Notes: a model not told the origin generated them from the letters alone. Shown: positions 1 to 6,470, counted from the first letter of the stretch. The stretch: DNA of 8,146 nt from Melaminivora alkalimesophila (GCF_000282995.1 NZ_ALEE01000164.1:1-8146); one strand, 5' to 3'. Program-made: numbers and translations.

Positions 1-739
1 CCAGCAGCTGCGGCGGGTACAGGCCGGCGAGCTGGCTGCGCGCGCGCAGGCGTTTTTCCGCATGGGGCTGCAGGGCCAGTCCACACTCGGCCACCGGCCG
101 CCCCAGCCGCACGGCGGTCAGCACGTCCTGCAGGGGCTTGCGGCTGCGCGCGTGCATGTGCACGTCGCCCGCCGCCACCAGCCGCAGGCCCAGGCGCGCG
201 CCGACGCGCTCCAGGCTCTGCAGCCACAGGGCGTCGTCGAAGGCCATGTGCAGTTCCACCGCCAGCCAGGAAGGCGCCGGCAGCACGGCCAGCACAGGCA
301 CCAGGGCAGCGTGCAACGCCTGTTCGTCGGATGCGTCGGGAAAGCCCGCGCGCCGGGGCGCCAGCAACAGCTCGCAGCCGGCCAGCAGCTCCCAGGAAGA
401 CGCTGCATCGACCCGATAGCTCCCCTTGTGTGCGCCGCGCGCACGGGCCTGGGTGATGAATTCGCACAACCCGCCCCAGCCTTCCAGGTCGCGCGCCAAT
501 GCGACGATGCACACATCCCCCCAATGGAATTCGCTGCCCACGACCAGCGGGAAGGACAGCCGCCGCGCCGCCACATGGGCGCGCACCACGCCCGCGACCG
601 AGCACTCGTCGGTCAGCGCCAGCGCAGCGTAGCCGAGCTGGTGGGCACGCTCGACCAGCTCCTGCGGATGCGAGGCGCCGCGCTGGAAGCTGAAGCAGCT
701 CAGCGCATGCAGCTCCGCATAGGCGGGCAGCGCCTTCAT
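1..739 (-). CDS. dnaE2: Error-prone DNA polymerase DnaE2 (ImuC), N-terminal part; cut by left window edge
   Basis: Starts at ATG 739-737 and stays open to the window edge, giving 246 residues of a protein usually a little over 1,000 long. The family is a C-family DNA polymerase that copies past lesions during SOS-induced mutagenesis. The visible part is the PHP domain. Near residues 9-50 it reads ELHALSCFSF, RGASHPQELVERA and ALTDECSVAGVVRAH. Near 190-220 it reads AGDVHMHARSRKPLQDVL and RLGRPVAECG. Both blocks are typical of DnaE2. The first PHP motif is HAL, where replicative DnaE has H-x-D, so one metal ligand is missing, as I recall is common in DnaE2. The ATG overlaps the imuB stop (ATGA), and AAGGGG lies 7 bases upstream, so the start is well supported and translation is probably coupled. 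The polymerase palm and fingers lie outside the window, so catalytic residues cannot be checked. Confidence 0.96.
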   Translation of the reverse strand, partial: MKALPAYAELHALSCFSFQRGASHPQELVERAHQLGYAALALTDECSVAGVVRAHVAARRLSFPLVVGSEFHWGDVCIVALARDLEGWGGLCEFITQARARGAHKGSYRVDAASSWELLAGCELLLAPRRAGFPDASDEQALHAALVPVLAVLPAPSWLAVELHMAFDDALWLQSLERVGARLGLRLVAAGDVHMHARSRKPLQDVLTAVRLGRPVAECGLALQPHAEKRLRARSQLAGLYPPQLL

Positions 740-2079
740 GCGTACACCCCTTGCAGGAACCACGCCCCCGTCGGGCGATCGCGGAACACCCAGAGCCAGC
801 CGGCACGCTCGCCATGGGCGACGAAATAGTCGCGCTGCGCCAGCTCCCCGCCGCCGTCTTGCTGCGGCCCCGCCCACCATCCCGCCTCCACCCGCTGTGG
901 CCCGGCCAACAGGCGCAGCCGCTCCCCGTCCAGACAGGGCCGATCGCCCCGCAGGGAGAGCTCCCGGGGTGGGCGCAGCAGCCACGTCGGCCACAGCGCG
1001 GAGGCTCCCGCCGTCGGCGCGGCCGGACGCGGTGCGGGCTGCAGCGCCGGCAGCCAGCGCTGCATGCACTCGGGGCGGTGGTCGGCCTCCAGACAGGGGC
1101 GGCGCAGGCGCTCCGGTCCCAACCGCGCCCCCAGGCGCTCCAGCAATTGTTGCCAGGACTCCGCCTCCTGCCCCGCCCCAGGGTCCGGGACGCCCCCGCG
1201 GGCGAGCAAGCTGGGATGGGCGGGCTGCAGCGGCACGGTCTGCAGGCTGCGCAGCGCCACCCGATCGACCGGTGCCTCGAGGCGCTGCCGGGCCAGCCGC
1301 TCGGCCAGCAGGCGGCCCAGATGTTCCACCTCCTGGGCCGGCTCGGCCGTGCGCAGCACCAACGATTGCCACGCAGGCAGGGGCCGCCCCTCGAGGCGGC
1401 GCAGGCAGTGGTGCCAGGACAGCTCCAATTCCAGTGCGCCGCGCTGGCGCGCACGCAGCCACTCCCGCAGCACGCACAGCAGCTGCTGTCCGGCCTGCAG
1501 CAAGCCCCCACTCGACTCGGCCAGGGACGCCAGCTCCAGCTCTCGCTCGAAGCGCTCGGGCAGCTGCAGCCAGCGCCAGCTTTGCGTGCCCTCCCCCCAG
1601 GCACGGTCCAGCGCGGCCAGCGTCCCGGCGCCGAAGCGCCGCGCCAACCCGGCACGCGGCAGCGCCCGCACCTGGCCCCAGGTTCGGCAGCCCAGGGCCG
1701 CCAGCGCCGCGGCGTGCGGCTGCAGCGCCGTCAGCGCCTCGACCGGCAGCCCATGCGGCAACCGATCCGGCAATCGGTGGCCGCTGCGCCGCACGCGCAG
1801 CAGCGCCAGCGCCTGCTGGGCCGTCGCGCCCTGGGCCCAGAGGCCCGCCCCTCCCTGGGCTCCCATGGGCGCCCCGGCCTGCAACTGCGCCCACAGGCCC
1901 GGCCACCCTCCCCAGAGGCGCTCGACCTGGCTCACTTCGAGCAGCACCGCCTCTTCCAACAGCGCCACGCGCGGCGTGAAGCGCAGCGCCCACCAGGCGC
2001 GCTCCTCGGGAAGCGTCGCCGCTGCCCCTGCCCCGGGCAGGCACGCCTCAGCCGGCGGCAGCCACGCCAGCCAGCGCAT
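736..2079 (-). CDS. imuB: ImuB, non-catalytic Y-family polymerase-like mutasome protein
   Basis: 447 residues. ImuB is the adaptor of the ImuA-ImuB-DnaE2 mutasome and is known in other species to bind the sliding clamp and DnaE2. The start is ATG 2079-2077, with AGGAGG 6 bases upstream; the frame is open further upstream, but that stretch overlaps imuA. Residues 34-60 (FTPRVALLEEAVLLEVSQVE, then RLWGG) match the family's remnant of the palm. Helix-hairpin-helix/thumb-like and little-finger-like regions follow at about 105-290. The C-terminal ImuB block (about 363-447) includes WPTWLLRPPREL, GPQRVEAGWWAG, RDYFVA, WLWVFRDR and WFLQGVYA. The first catalytic aspartate of Y-family polymerases is absent, since the N-terminus reads MRWLAWLPPA. 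Only about 35 residues separate it from the EEA motif, against roughly 95 in Pol IV. No clear QLxLF clamp-binding motif is visible; QTVPLQPAHPSLL near 280-292 is the nearest. It overlaps imuA by 32 bases and dnaE2 by 4. Confidence 0.94.
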   Translation of the reverse strand: MRWLAWLPPAEACLPGAGAAATLPEERAWWALRFTPRVALLEEAVLLEVSQVERLWGGWPGLWAQLQAGAPMGAQGGAGLWAQGATAQQALALLRVRRSGHRLPDRLPHGLPVEALTALQPHAAALAALGCRTWGQVRALPRAGLARRFGAGTLAALDRAWGEGTQSWRWLQLPERFERELELASLAESSGGLLQAGQQLLCVLREWLRARQRGALELELSWHHCLRRLEGRPLPAWQSLVLRTAEPAQEVEHLGRLLAERLARQRLEAPVDRVALRSLQTVPLQPAHPSLLARGGVPDPGAGQEAESWQQLLERLGARLGPERLRRPCLEADHRPECMQRWLPALQPAPRPAAPTAGASALWPTWLLRPPRELSLRGDRPCLDGERLRLLAGPQRVEAGWWAGPQQDGGGELAQRDYFVAHGERAGWLWVFRDRPTGAWFLQGVYA

Positions 2080-2818
2080 GGGCGACCTCCTGGGCGGCAC
2101 CGGGCCGTCCCGCAGGCGGCGAGGCCTCCACCGGCCACCGCTGCACCTGGAGGCGCCGCGATGCCTGGGCCCGCAGGGCGCGCTCCAGCAGCGCAGGCAG
2201 GGCCGCCAGCTCCAGGGGATCGTCGAGCGGCGGGCCGCGGCGCTTGAGCACGTGCACCAGCATCCGCCCTCCCTGGCCCTGCACACCCAGGCGCAAGGGA
2301 GCCGGCGAGGGGTTGCGCCCCGCCTGCAGGGGCCGGAAGACCCACAGCAGCTGGCGTTGCTGCGCCGCCGCCAACTGCAGTCGCCGCAGCGTGGCCGGGA
2401 GCGCGCGGGGCAGCCAGGCCAACACCGCCCCCACCTCCCGGCAGCGCAGCGCCTGCTCGCAAGCCCAGGCCGCCGCACTCTCCTGGGCCTCGAGGCTGTA
2501 CAAGCGCTCCGGTCGCACGCCGGCGGCCTGCAGCGCCGGAGCGAAGGGCTCCAGGGGCGGCGCCACGAGCACCGCACGGCAGTCCCGCTCCTGCAGGCGC
2601 GCCGCCAGCGCCGGCAGCACCAGGCGCCATTCATGGTGCGCCCCCGCGGGCTGCAGGACCTCGCTCAGGGCACCGACCGGCCAGCCACCACCCGGCAGCT
2701 CGGCGTCGAGCACGGCGTGGCCGCTCGGGAGTGCCGCCGGGGCGGCATCGGCCCAGTCACGCCCCCGCCAGACCCCGGGCAGGCGATCGATGAAAGAGGT
2801 GGGGAGCGCTGGATCCAT
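2048..2818 (-). CDS. imuA: ImuA, RecA-like mutasome accessory protein
   Basis: 256 residues. First gene of the SOS mutagenesis operon. ImuA proteins are RecA/SulA-related and act with ImuB and DnaE2 in error-prone translesion synthesis. The start is ATG 2818-2816, with GGAGGA 6 bases upstream and the LexA box immediately before it; the frame stays open upstream to 3040 but would then run through the promoter. Family-like segments are LPSGHAVLDAELPGGGWPVGALSEVL (split here as residues 30-45 and 46-55), RLVLPALAARLQ (65-76), AVLVAPP (82-88), LLWVFRP (157-163) and the basic LHVLKRRG-like segment near 187-195. The position of the RecA Walker A loop (about 57-64, PAGAHHEW) lacks the GKT/S signature, so ATP hydrolysis is unlikely; this is usual in the family. 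It ends inside imuB (32-base overlap), so the two are probably made in fixed ratio. Confidence 0.93.
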   Translation of the reverse strand: MDPALPTSFIDRLPGVWRGRDWADAAPAALPSGHAVLDAELPGGGWPVGALSEVLQPAGAHHEWRLVLPALAARLQERDCRAVLVAPPLEPFAPALQAAGVRPERLYSLEAQESAAAWACEQALRCREVGAVLAWLPRALPATLRRLQLAAAQQRQLLWVFRPLQAGRNPSPAPLRLGVQGQGGRMLVHVLKRRGPPLDDPLELAALPALLERALRAQASRRLQVQRWPVEASPPAGRPGAAQEVAHALAGVAAAG

Positions 2819-2824
2819 GGGACG

Positions 2825-2869
2825 TCCTCCGATACTGTTCAAATATACAGTATCGAAGGGCGCTGGCAA
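2825..2869 (-). promoter_or_regulatory. LexA (SOS) box and imuA promoter with Shine-Dalgarno
   Basis: Bases 2830-2855 form CGATACTGT-N8-ACAGTATCG, with perfect 9-base arms. The core CTGT-N8-ACAG (2835-2850) has an AT-only centre except for one G on the minus strand, close to the E. coli-type LexA consensus. On the minus strand TTGCCA (2869-2864), 16 bases and TATATT (2847-2842) make a plausible sigma-70 promoter whose -10 lies inside the box, so LexA would block polymerase directly. GGAGGA (2830-2825) abuts the palindrome, implying a very short leader. The LexA box is seen directly; the promoter assignment is inferred. Confidence 0.9.
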
Positions 2870-2895
2870 ACGCCGCCCGGATCGCAGACTCCCAA

Positions 2896-4236
2896 TCAAA
2901 AGCTGCCCGGCGCCTCCTGCGCCAGCCGCCCCTCGCAGCCCTGGCGCCAGTGCACTACCGCCCGGTCGTCCGCCGCAGCGCTGTGCTCCAGCTCCGGCCA
3001 GCGGCTGCGGCTCGTCTCGATGATGCTCTGCAACTGCCACAGTGCCTCGCGCCCCAGCAGGAACAGCTCCGCCAGGCTCTGCGGATCATCCATCAGGTGG
3101 GCCAGCATCCCGGCCTGCTGGCGCGGGTGCGAGCCCGCCTCGAGCAGCGCCTTCTGCAGCTGCGCCAGCCGCTCGGTGACGAAACTGCGCGCCGGGCTCC
3201 AGGCCGACCGTGGCGCCAGGGCCAGGCGGGCGCTGCGCGCCTCCCAGTCATCGAAGGCGTGCGAGAGCAGCGCGATGATTGCCTGCACCCCATCCGCCTC
3301 CACGCCAGGGCCAGCCTGCGCGTCCGTGTGCAGCGCCGGCAGCAACGCCCCGACCAGCGCCGCCGGGTACTTGCGGTGGTTCAGGCGCAGCGAGAGCGAC
3401 AGGCGCTGGGCCGGAGCCTCGTCAGCGTACTTTTCGAAGAAGCCGACCACCACCTCGGCCAGCAGCAGCGCCTGTCCCATGGTCGAGATCCGCTCGCCCT
3501 GCAGGCCGCGCGGATAGCCGCTCCCGTCCATGCACTCATGGTGCTCCAGGACTGCCTGGGCCACGCTCGACGGGTAGATTTCCTGGGCCTGGATCAGCAT
3601 CATGGCGGTGATCGGGTGGGCCAGCAGGTGCTTGCGCTCCGGGCCGCTGACCCGCGTCTCCGGGTCGCGCCAGATCGGGTCCATGTGCAGCACGCCGATG
3701 TCGTGCAGCAGCCCAGCCGCCGCCAGGTGGCTGCACGCCCGCCCCTCCAGGCCCGCCGCCAGGCCCAGATGGATGGCCGCCAGCATGACGCGCACGCTGT
3801 GGGCATGCAGCTCCGGGCGCTGCTCGCGCATCACGGTCAGCTTGAAGGCCAGCGGCTGTGGCAAGGTCAGGGCGCGCACCGGGGCCAGCAGCCGTTCGGC
3901 CTCGCCCCCGCCCGCGTCCACCAGCATCCGGACCAACCGGTCCTGCCGGCACTGCAGGGCCGCCGCCTGCAGCGTGCTCTGCACGCTCTCCATGCCCTGG
4001 ACACTCAGCTGCGCGTCGATGGGGCCCCGCAGCCTGTGGCGCATCAGGCGGTCGTAGAGCTGGCCGTCGACGCGCACGCCCTTCTCCAACAGCTTGACCC
4101 CGCGGTCGTTGTGGATCGCCTGCTGCGTCGTCACGATGCGGCGACTCGCCATGTCGCTGACGGCGCGCAGGTAGTGGCGGTAGCCTTCGCCCTCTTCTGG
4201 TCGGAGGGGTGAGGGCGCCTGATCGGATGCGGACAT
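2896..4236 (-). CDS. HD-GYP domain protein (cyclic-dinucleotide phosphodiesterase family)
   Basis: 446 residues. HD-GYP proteins are metal-dependent phosphodiesterases that hydrolyse cyclic di-GMP or related nucleotides, or act as their sensors. The N-terminal 120 residues have no recognised catalytic motif, though AIHNDRGVKLLEKGVRVDGQ (40-59) resembles the N-terminal module of other betaproteobacterial HD-GYP proteins. The core runs about 140-275: H144/H146, LLHDIGVLH (176-184, HD at 178-179), AHP (206-208), EHHECMDGSGYPRG (231-244, with H232, H233, D237 and GYP 240-242). The usual HDxGK lysine is replaced by V182. The last 170 residues are helical with no recognised domain. No membrane segment or signal peptide is seen, so it should be cytosolic. 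The start ATG has no obvious Shine-Dalgarno; an in-frame TAG at 4284-4282 rules out a longer protein, and Met29 is an alternative start. It lies 77 bases upstream of imuA on the same strand. Confidence 0.9.
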   Translation of the reverse strand: MSASDQAPSPLRPEEGEGYRHYLRAVSDMASRRIVTTQQAIHNDRGVKLLEKGVRVDGQLYDRLMRHRLRGPIDAQLSVQGMESVQSTLQAAALQCRQDRLVRMLVDAGGGEAERLLAPVRALTLPQPLAFKLTVMREQRPELHAHSVRVMLAAIHLGLAAGLEGRACSHLAAAGLLHDIGVLHMDPIWRDPETRVSGPERKHLLAHPITAMMLIQAQEIYPSSVAQAVLEHHECMDGSGYPRGLQGERISTMGQALLLAEVVVGFFEKYADEAPAQRLSLSLRLNHRKYPAALVGALLPALHTDAQAGPGVEADGVQAIIALLSHAFDDWEARSARLALAPRSAWSPARSFVTERLAQLQKALLEAGSHPRQQAGMLAHLMDDPQSLAELFLLGREALWQLQSIIETSRSRWPELEHSAAADDRAVVHWRQGCEGRLAQEAPGSF

Positions 4237-4280
4237 ACGGGCTGGCTGGCTGCGGCGGGACTCGGGAAGGACGGGCTCCG

Positions 4281-4286
4281 ACTATA
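4281..4286 (-). promoter_or_regulatory. Possible -10 element of the HD-GYP gene
   Basis: TATAGT on the minus strand, within CTTATAGT, lies about 45 bases before the ATG in an otherwise very GC-rich region. No convincing -35 hexamer is seen at the right distance. It could start a transcript with a leader of about 37 bases. Weak, based on one hexamer only. Confidence 0.3.
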
Positions 4287-4321
4287 AGCCCGCGCCTGGC
4301 CGCACCAGGGCGCGCTCGGGC

Positions 4322-4352
4322 GCAACGCAAAGAGCCGGGCACTGCCCGGCTC
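4322..4352 (-). terminator. Intrinsic terminator after scoB
   Basis: Perfect 9-base arms GAGCCGGGC (4332-4340) and GCCCGGCTC (4344-4352) around a 3-base loop form a strong hairpin. Read on the minus strand it is followed by the T-rich TTTGCGTT. It lies 28 bases past the scoB stop and before the HD-GYP promoter region, so it should separate the two units. Confidence 0.75.
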
Positions 4353-4379
4353 GGGAAAGGACCGCGTACCGCCCGGCGC

Positions 4380-5018
4380 TCAGCGCAGCAGCGTCACGCC
4401 CGTCTTCGCCTGGATCTCGTCGAACTCCACGCCCGGCGCCAGCTCCACCAGCTTCAGCCCCTCGGGCGTCACGTCCATGACGCCGAGATCCGTGATGATG
4501 CGGTCCACGACGCCCACGCCCGTGAGCGGCAGCGTGCATTCGGGCAGGATCTTCAGGTCGGTGGTGCCGTCCTTCTTCCTCGCCACGTGCTCCATCAGCA
4601 CGATCACGCGCGGCACCCCGGCCACCAGGTCCATGGCGCCCCCCATCCCCTTGACCATCTTGCCGGGAATCATCCAGTTGGCCAGGTCGCCCTTCTCGGA
4701 CACCTGCATGGCACCGAGGATCGACAGGTTGATCTTGCCGCCGCGGATCATGGCGAACGACTGGTCCGAGCCGAAGATGGCCGAGCCGGGGATGGTGGTG
4801 ACGGTCTGCTTGCCGGCGTTGATCAGGTCGGCGTCGACCTCGTCCTCGGTCGGGAACGGGCCGATGCCGAGCATGCCGTTTTCCGACTGCAGCCACACTT
4901 CCTTGTCACCCGTGTGGTTGGCCACCAGCGTCGGGATGCCGATGCCGAGGTTCACATAGAAGCCGTCCTCGAGTTCCTGCGCCGCGCGCGCGGCCATCTG
5001 ATCTTGCGTCCAGGGCAT
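4380..5018 (-). CDS. scoB: Succinyl-CoA:3-oxoacid CoA-transferase, subunit B
   Basis: 212 residues, the usual length for a beta subunit. With ScoA it transfers CoA from succinyl-CoA to acetoacetate (or a similar 3-oxoacid), giving acetoacetyl-CoA for thiolytic cleavage in the cytosol. [14 protein letters not shown] (43-56) contains the class I CoA-transferase signature SENG; E47 is the catalytic glutamate that forms the CoA thioester. [17 protein letters not shown] (78-94), [18 protein letters not shown] (115-132) and [20 protein letters not shown] (161-180) are also strongly conserved. ATG 5018-5016 is preceded by AAGGAG at 7 bases, which overlaps the scoA stop (TAAGGAG), so the two are tightly linked. 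A 3-oxoadipate CoA-transferase (PcaJ) is the main alternative. No other beta-ketoadipate gene is near, and ScoA resembles acetoacetate-type enzymes more. Confidence 0.93.
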   Translation of the reverse strand: MPWTQDQMAARAAQELEDGFYVNLGIGIPTLVANHTGDKEVWLQSENGMLGIGPFPTEDEVDADLINAGKQTVTTIPGSAIFGSDQSFAMIRGGKINLSILGAMQVSEKGDLANWMIPGKMVKGMGGAMDLVAGVPRVIVLMEHVARKKDGTTDLKILPECTLPLTGVGVVDRIITDLGVMDVTPEGLKLVELAPGVEFDEIQAKTGVTLLR

Positions 5019-5029
5019 GTCTGTTCTCC

Positions 5030-5731
5030 TTACTTCTTCTCTCTGAGGGTGCGCTTCTCGATGCGCTTCTCGGGATGGGGGTTGTGCACGATGCGGTGCA
5101 CGTAGATGCCGGGCAGGTGCACGTCGTCCGGGGCGATTTCGCCAATCTCGACCACCTCCTCGACCTCGACGATGCAGACCTTGCCGGCGGTGGCAGCGGC
5201 CGGGTTGAAGTTGCGCGCCGTCAGGCGAAATTGCAGGTTGCCGCTCTTGTCGGCGCGGTGCGCCTTGACCAGCGACACGTCGGGCACCAGTGAGCGCTCC
5301 ATCACGTAGGTCTGGCCGTCGAACTCGCGCGTCTCCTTGCCCTCGGCGACGATGGTGCCCACGCCGGTCTTGGTGAAGAAGGCCGGGATGCCGGCGCCAC
5401 CGGCGCGCAGCTTCTCGGCGAGCGTTCCCTGCGGGGTGAATTCCAGCTCCAGCTCGCCCGCCAGGTACTGGCGCTCGAATTCCTTGTTCTCGCCGACGTA
5501 GGAGCTGATCATCTTCTTGATCTGGCGCGTCTCCAGCAGCTTGCCCAGGCCGAAGCCATCGACGCCGGCGTTGTTCGACACCACCGTCAGGTTCTTCACG
5601 CCGCTGTCCTTGAGCGCCTCGATCAGCGCCTCGGGGATGCCACACAGGCCGAAGCCGCCCACGGCCAGCATCTGGCCATCCTGGACCACGCCTTCCAGCG
5701 CCTTGGCTGCAGAAGGATAGAGTTTGTTCAC
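5030..5731 (-). CDS. scoA: Succinyl-CoA:3-oxoacid CoA-transferase, subunit A
   Basis: 233 residues beginning [14 protein letters not shown], read from a GTG start (5731-5729). AGGAG at 5745-5741, 9 bases upstream, supports that start. [20 protein letters not shown] (18-37) matches the class I CoA-transferase alpha-subunit signature, with the oxyanion-hole GGFGLCGIP. Other family blocks are [17 protein letters not shown] (50-66), [51 protein letters not shown] (split over about 95-126), YVMERSL and [10 protein letters not shown]. The pattern is close to ScoA of acetoacetate metabolism. It is the first gene of scoAB, 11 bases before scoB. The operon is divergent from a PAS-LuxR regulator, which probably controls it through the palindrome between them. 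The alternative is PcaI of 3-oxoadipate metabolism, which is less likely. Confidence 0.93.
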   Translation of the reverse strand: MNKLYPSAAKALEGVVQDGQMLAVGGFGLCGIPEALIEALKDSGVKNLTVVSNNAGVDGFGLGKLLETRQIKKMISSYVGENKEFERQYLAGELELEFTPQGTLAEKLRAGGAGIPAFFTKTGVGTIVAEGKETREFDGQTYVMERSLVPDVSLVKAHRADKSGNLQFRLTARNFNPAAATAGKVCIVEVEEVVEIGEIAPDDVHLPGIYVHRIVHNPHPEKRIEKRTLREKK

Positions 5732-5774
5732 AGCTCGTGTCTCCTGAAATGGGGAAATGGGGATGCGCTACGAT

Positions 5775-5796
5775 ACTACGTATAAAAATACGTAGT
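5775..5796. promoter_or_regulatory. Perfect palindrome, probable operator of the PAS-LuxR regulator
   Basis: ACTACGTA-N6-TACGTAGT has perfect 8-base arms and an AT-only spacer, in the only AT-rich part of the 88-base intergenic region between scoA and the divergent regulator. Dyad sites of about 20 bases are typical of dimeric LuxR/FixJ/NarL-type helix-turn-helix proteins. On the plus strand TATAAA (5781-5786) lies inside the palindrome, about 34 bases before the regulator ATG, and may be its -10. The regulator would then repress itself while activating or repressing scoAB. The palindrome is observed; the binding partner is inferred. Confidence 0.7.
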
Positions 5797-5819
5797 TTTC
5801 CCTAAAAGCATACCCTGTC

Positions 5820-6365
5820 ATGGACATAGCCGACTACCGCCTGGCTTTCGAGATGGCGCCGGTGGGCCTGGTGATCTCGCGCAACCGCACCATGGTGGAC
5901 TGCAACCGCCATGTCTGCGAGATGTTCGGCGCCTCGCGCGAGCTGCTGATCGGCCAGTCCTTCCGGATCCTCTACCCCTCCGCCGACGAGTACGAGCGCC
6001 TGGGCCGGCGCATGGAGCCGATCCTGAATGCGCGCGGCCACTACGCCGACACCCGGCTGATGAAGCGCGCCAGCGGCGAGATCTTCTGGTGCCACGTCTC
6101 CGGCCGCGCCCTCGACCGCGAGAACCCGCACGCCTCGGGCATCTGGGCCTTCGAGGACCTGAGCGCCGAGCGCCCGGTGCGCGCCGAGCTCACGCCGCGC
6201 GAGCGCGAGGTGGCGGCGCGGCTGCTGGACGGCATGACCAGCAAGGAGATCGGCCGCGCGCTGGAGATCAGCCACCGCACGGTGGAGATCTACCGCGCGC
6301 GGCTGATGCGCAAGTACGGCGCCTCCACCGCCGCTGATCTGGTGCAGAAACTCCTGGTCGGCTGA
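5820..6365 (+). CDS. PAS-LuxR one-component transcriptional regulator
   Basis: 181 residues in two domains. A PAS sensor spans about 5-115: YRLAFEMAPVGLVISRNRTM, then DCNRHVCEMFGASRELLIGQ, YPSADEYERLG and a FWCHVSGRALD strand. A LuxR-type helix-turn-helix spans about 122-181: ELTPREREVAARLLDG, MTSKEIGRALEISHRTVEIY, RARLMRKYGAST. There is no receiver domain, transmembrane segment or obvious haem/flavin motif, so it is likely a cytosolic one-component sensor binding a small molecule in the PAS pocket. It is divergent from scoAB, 88 bases from scoA, with a palindrome between, suggesting control of that operon and of itself. No Shine-Dalgarno precedes the ATG, so translation may be inefficient. 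I know of similar regulators beside CoA-transferase genes in related bacteria, but not of a characterised ligand. Confidence 0.9.
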   Translation: MDIADYRLAFEMAPVGLVISRNRTMVDCNRHVCEMFGASRELLIGQSFRILYPSADEYERLGRRMEPILNARGHYADTRLMKRASGEIFWCHVSGRALDRENPHASGIWAFEDLSAERPVRAELTPREREVAARLLDGMTSKEIGRALEISHRTVEIYRARLMRKYGASTAADLVQKLLVG

Positions 6366-6369
6366 TCCG

Positions 6370-6423
6370 TCCAGGCTATGGCTGTCTTGTATAAAAGCAA
6401 TGGGCTGGCCATTGCCGCCTGGA
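6370..6423. repeat. Nested inverted repeats downstream of the PAS-LuxR gene
   Basis: The outer arms TCCAGGC (6370-6376) and GCCTGGA (6417-6423) are perfect complements and enclose a perfect inner hairpin GCAATGG (6397-6403) / CCATTGC (6409-6415). On the plus strand no T-run follows. On the minus strand the inner hairpin is followed by TTTTATAC, so as drawn it looks like an intrinsic terminator for leftward transcription. It may also end regulator transcripts as a simple stem. Confidence 0.5.
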
Positions 6424-6452
6424 TAGTTCATAACAATAATATGCGTCATGTC

Positions 6453-6470
6453 GATAGCAATATAGCTATC
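6453..6470. promoter_or_regulatory. Palindrome before katA, possible peroxide-regulator site
   Basis: GATAGC-N6-GCTATC has perfect 6-base arms and an AT-only spacer; flanking CATGT...ACATG extends the symmetry with one base out of register. ATAG...CTAT is reminiscent of OxyR half-sites (ATAG-N7-CTAT), but here the spacing is 8, and no second pair at the expected helical distance is seen. It lies 35 bases before the katA ATG, probably just downstream of the transcription start. A repressor operator is as likely as an OxyR site. Confidence 0.5.

Noticed and set aside
738..2247. Two long plus-strand frames over imuB
   Set aside because: Composition is low-complexity (Ala/Pro/Arg or Gln/Arg rich) and antisense to a clear ImuB, with no family features.
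2080..2634. Upstream extension of the imuB frame into imuA
   Set aside because: The extension is Arg/Cys-rich shadow sequence. ATG 2079 has AGGAGG 6 bases upstream and begins the typical short ImuB N-terminus.
1064..3517. Very long plus-strand open frame (817 codons) across imuB, imuA and the HD-GYP gene
   Set aside because: It is rich in Arg, Ser, Ala and Pro, has no recognisable motif, and crosses the LexA promoter. It lies antisense to three well-supported genes, and such frames are common in GC-rich DNA.
4240..4253. GGCT tetranucleotide run before the HD-GYP start
   Set aside because: Only about three units long, so too short to call a phase-variable repeat.
6427..6470. Full OxyR site (four ATAG/CTAT half-sites) before katA
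   Set aside because: The two ATAG elements are 31 bases apart rather than 22, and the CTAT partners do not fall at 7-base spacing.
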